Source: an uncultured beta proteobacterium | GTDB taxonomy: Bacteria > Pseudomonadota > Gammaproteobacteria > Burkholderiales > Burkholderiaceae_C | Direction: 5' to 3' | Assembly: GCA_903914985.1 (NCBI GenBank) | Contig: CAIWRE010000334.1 | Span: forward strand, 1-5,939 | Length of the DNA: 5,939 nt | Shown: positions 4,601 through 5,939 of the stretch, in pieces | How positions within the stretch are numbered: position 1 is the stretch's first letter | Layout of the letters: each line of letters opens with the position of its first letter | Notes under the pieces: generated by a model | Told to the model about the DNA's origin: nothing | What the model saw: the letters and a program-made list of their open reading frames with translations, nothing else | Database searches by the model: none | Translations under genes and position numbers: made by a program

Positions 4601-5939
4601 TCACTTCAGCACATCGCCAATGCAGAGGTATTTCATCTCCAGGTAATCGTCCATGCCCCAGTGCGAGCCCTCGCGGCCCAGGCCGGATTGCTTTACGCCG
4701 CCAAAGGGCACGTGCTCGGTGGCCAGGATACCCACGTTGATGCCCACCATGCCGTACTCCAGCGCCTCGGCCACGCGGTAGATGCGGCCTACATCGCGGC
4801 TGTAGAAGTAGCTGGCCAGGCCGAACTCGGTGTTGTTGGCCGCGTCAATGGCTTCTTGCTCGGTGTGGAACTTGAAGATGGGCGCAAACGGGCCAAAGGT
4901 TTCTTCGCGGGCGCAGGCCATGTCGGCGGTCGCGCCGGAGATGACGGTCGGCTCAAAAAACTGGCCGCTCAATGCCTTGCCGCCGGTTTCCAGCTTGCCG
5001 CCTTTGGCAATCGCGTCTGCCACATGGCGCGTGACTTTGGCCACGGCGGCATCCTCAATCAGCGGGCCTTGCACCACGCCATCTTCAAAGCCATTGCCCA
5101 CTTTCATGAGTTTGACCTTGGCAGTGAACTGCGCCACAAAGGCGTCGTAGACGCCAGCCTGCACATAAAAGCGGTTGGCGCAGACGCAGGTTTGGCCGGC
5201 ATTGCGGTATTTGCTGGCCAGCGCGCCTTCCACGGCGGAGGCCACATCGGCGTCGTCAAACACGATGAAGGGCGCGTTGCCGCCCAGCTCCAATGACATC
5301 TTTTTGACCGTGGGCGCGCTTTGCGCCATCAAGATGCGGCCCACTTCGGTGGAGCCGGTAAAGCTCAGGTGCCGCACCACGTCGCTGGCGCAGATGGCCT
5401 TGCCCACGGCAATCGAGTTGTCGGCATCAGCGCTGATCATGTTGAGCACACCGGCGGGCAAACCGGCGCGCATCGCCAGCTCGGCAGCGGCCAGCGCAGT
5501 GAGCGGCGTGAGCTCGGCGGGTTTGATGACCACGGGACAACCGGCGGCCAGTGCTGGCGCCACCTTTCGGGTGATCATGGCCAGTGGAAAGTTCCAGGGC
5601 GTGATCGCGGCGCACACACCGATGGGCTGCTTGAGCACCATCAGGCGGCGGTTGTTGTCAAACTGGGGCAGGGTCTCGCCGTTGACGCGTTTGGCCTCTT
5701 CGGCAAACCACTCTACAAAGCTCGCGCCGTAAGCAATTTCGCCTTTGGCTTCGGGAAAAGGCTTGCCTTGCTCGGCGGTCATGATGCGCGCCAGGTCTTC
5801 CTGGTTGGCCATCAGCAAGTCAAACCACTTGCGCAGAATGGTGCTGCGCTCTTTGGCGGTTTTGGCACGCCAGGCGGGCCAGGCGGCGTTGGCCGCAGCG
5901 ATGGCGGCTTCGGCGTCGGCCGGGCCCAGGTTGGCCACA
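4601..5939 (-). CDS. gabD: Succinate-semialdehyde dehydrogenase, GabD type (N-terminus cut by window edge)
   Basis: Oxidises succinate semialdehyde to succinate with NAD(P)+, the last step of GABA degradation feeding the TCA cycle; cytoplasmic. About 446 residues are visible. Relative to E. coli GabD (about 480) roughly 40 N-terminal residues lie beyond the right edge; the GTG at 5938 is an internal Val codon, not the start. Counting that Val as 1: PWNF with N115, cofactor Lys139 in IKPAE, FTGSTEVG (193-200), catalytic Glu217 in LELGG, nucleophile Cys251 in GQTCVCANR, EETFGPFAP (345-353), and the GabD-like C-terminus FGGVKQSGLGREG through YLEMKYLCIGDV. These match E. coli GabD as I recall it, more closely than generic ALDHs. 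Glutarate-semialdehyde dehydrogenase (DavD) is the main alternative, since the two are very similar. No clear terminator follows; the next gene starts 103 bases on. Confidence 0.94.
   Translation of the reverse strand, partial: VANLGPADAEAAIAAANAAWPAWRAKTAKERSTILRKWFDLLMANQEDLARIMTAEQGKPFPEAKGEIAYGASFVEWFAEEAKRVNGETLPQFDNNRRLMVLKQPIGVCAAITPWNFPLAMITRKVAPALAAGCPVVIKPAELTPLTALAAAELAMRAGLPAGVLNMISADADNSIAVGKAICASDVVRHLSFTGSTEVGRILMAQSAPTVKKMSLELGGNAPFIVFDDADVASAVEGALASKYRNAGQTCVCANRFYVQAGVYDAFVAQFTAKVKLMKVGNGFEDGVVQGPLIEDAAVAKVTRHVADAIAKGGKLETGGKALSGQFFEPTVISGATADMACAREETFGPFAPIFKFHTEQEAIDAANNTEFGLASYFYSRDVGRIYRVAEALEYGMVGINVGILATEHVPFGGVKQSGLGREGSHWGMDDYLEMKYLCIGDVLK

Noticed and set aside
4541..5296. 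Long plus-strand open frame (251 codons) antisense to the dehydrogenase gene
   Set aside because: It lies opposite a gene with full ALDH motifs, its translation is His/Ala/Gly-rich without any domain, and such open frames are common opposite GC-rich genes.

Overview
The window looks like chromosomal DNA of a betaproteobacterium, probably Burkholderiales close to Comamonadaceae (Rhodoferax/Polaromonas-like). The grounds are GC-rich coding sequence, a GabD-type aldehyde dehydrogenase, a MarR/NodT-family efflux arrangement, and a lipoprotein N-terminal domain style common in that order. The genus is inference only. All five recognisable genes lie on the minus strand, so transcription runs from right to left. 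I see no tRNA, rRNA, CRISPR array, insertion sequence or phage feature.

In transcription order: (1) 4601-5939 is the 3' part of a succinate-semialdehyde dehydrogenase gene (gabD type) that enters from the right edge without its start. (2) After a 103-base gap with a weak candidate promoter comes 2119-4497, a 792-residue lipoprotein 5'-nucleotidase/metallophosphatase of the UshA superfamily with an unusual N-terminal extension of about 210 residues. (3) Its transcript should end at a compact rho-independent terminator (2069-2092) with a cUUCGg loop. The T-run of this terminator touches the ATG of the next gene, and its 3' stem arm is that gene's only visible ribosome binding site. (4) 1565-2068 encodes a small secreted protein with six cysteines and no recognised family. 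(5) A 62-base gap holds a perfect 15-base inverted repeat made of two CCTAGG-centred boxes, very probably the operator of the MarR-family regulator at 975-1502. (6) The MarR gene overlaps by 11 bases an outer-membrane efflux lipoprotein gene (NodT/OprM family), which runs off the left edge.

Functionally there are two modules. The left one is a drug-efflux operon (marR, outer-membrane factor, and probably a membrane-fusion protein and inner-membrane pump beyond the left edge) controlled by its own repressor. The right one is metabolic: semialdehyde oxidation to succinate, and nucleotide/phosphate salvage at the envelope. The small cysteine-rich gene sits between them, and the overlap of a terminator with its ribosome binding site is the most unusual thing in the window.
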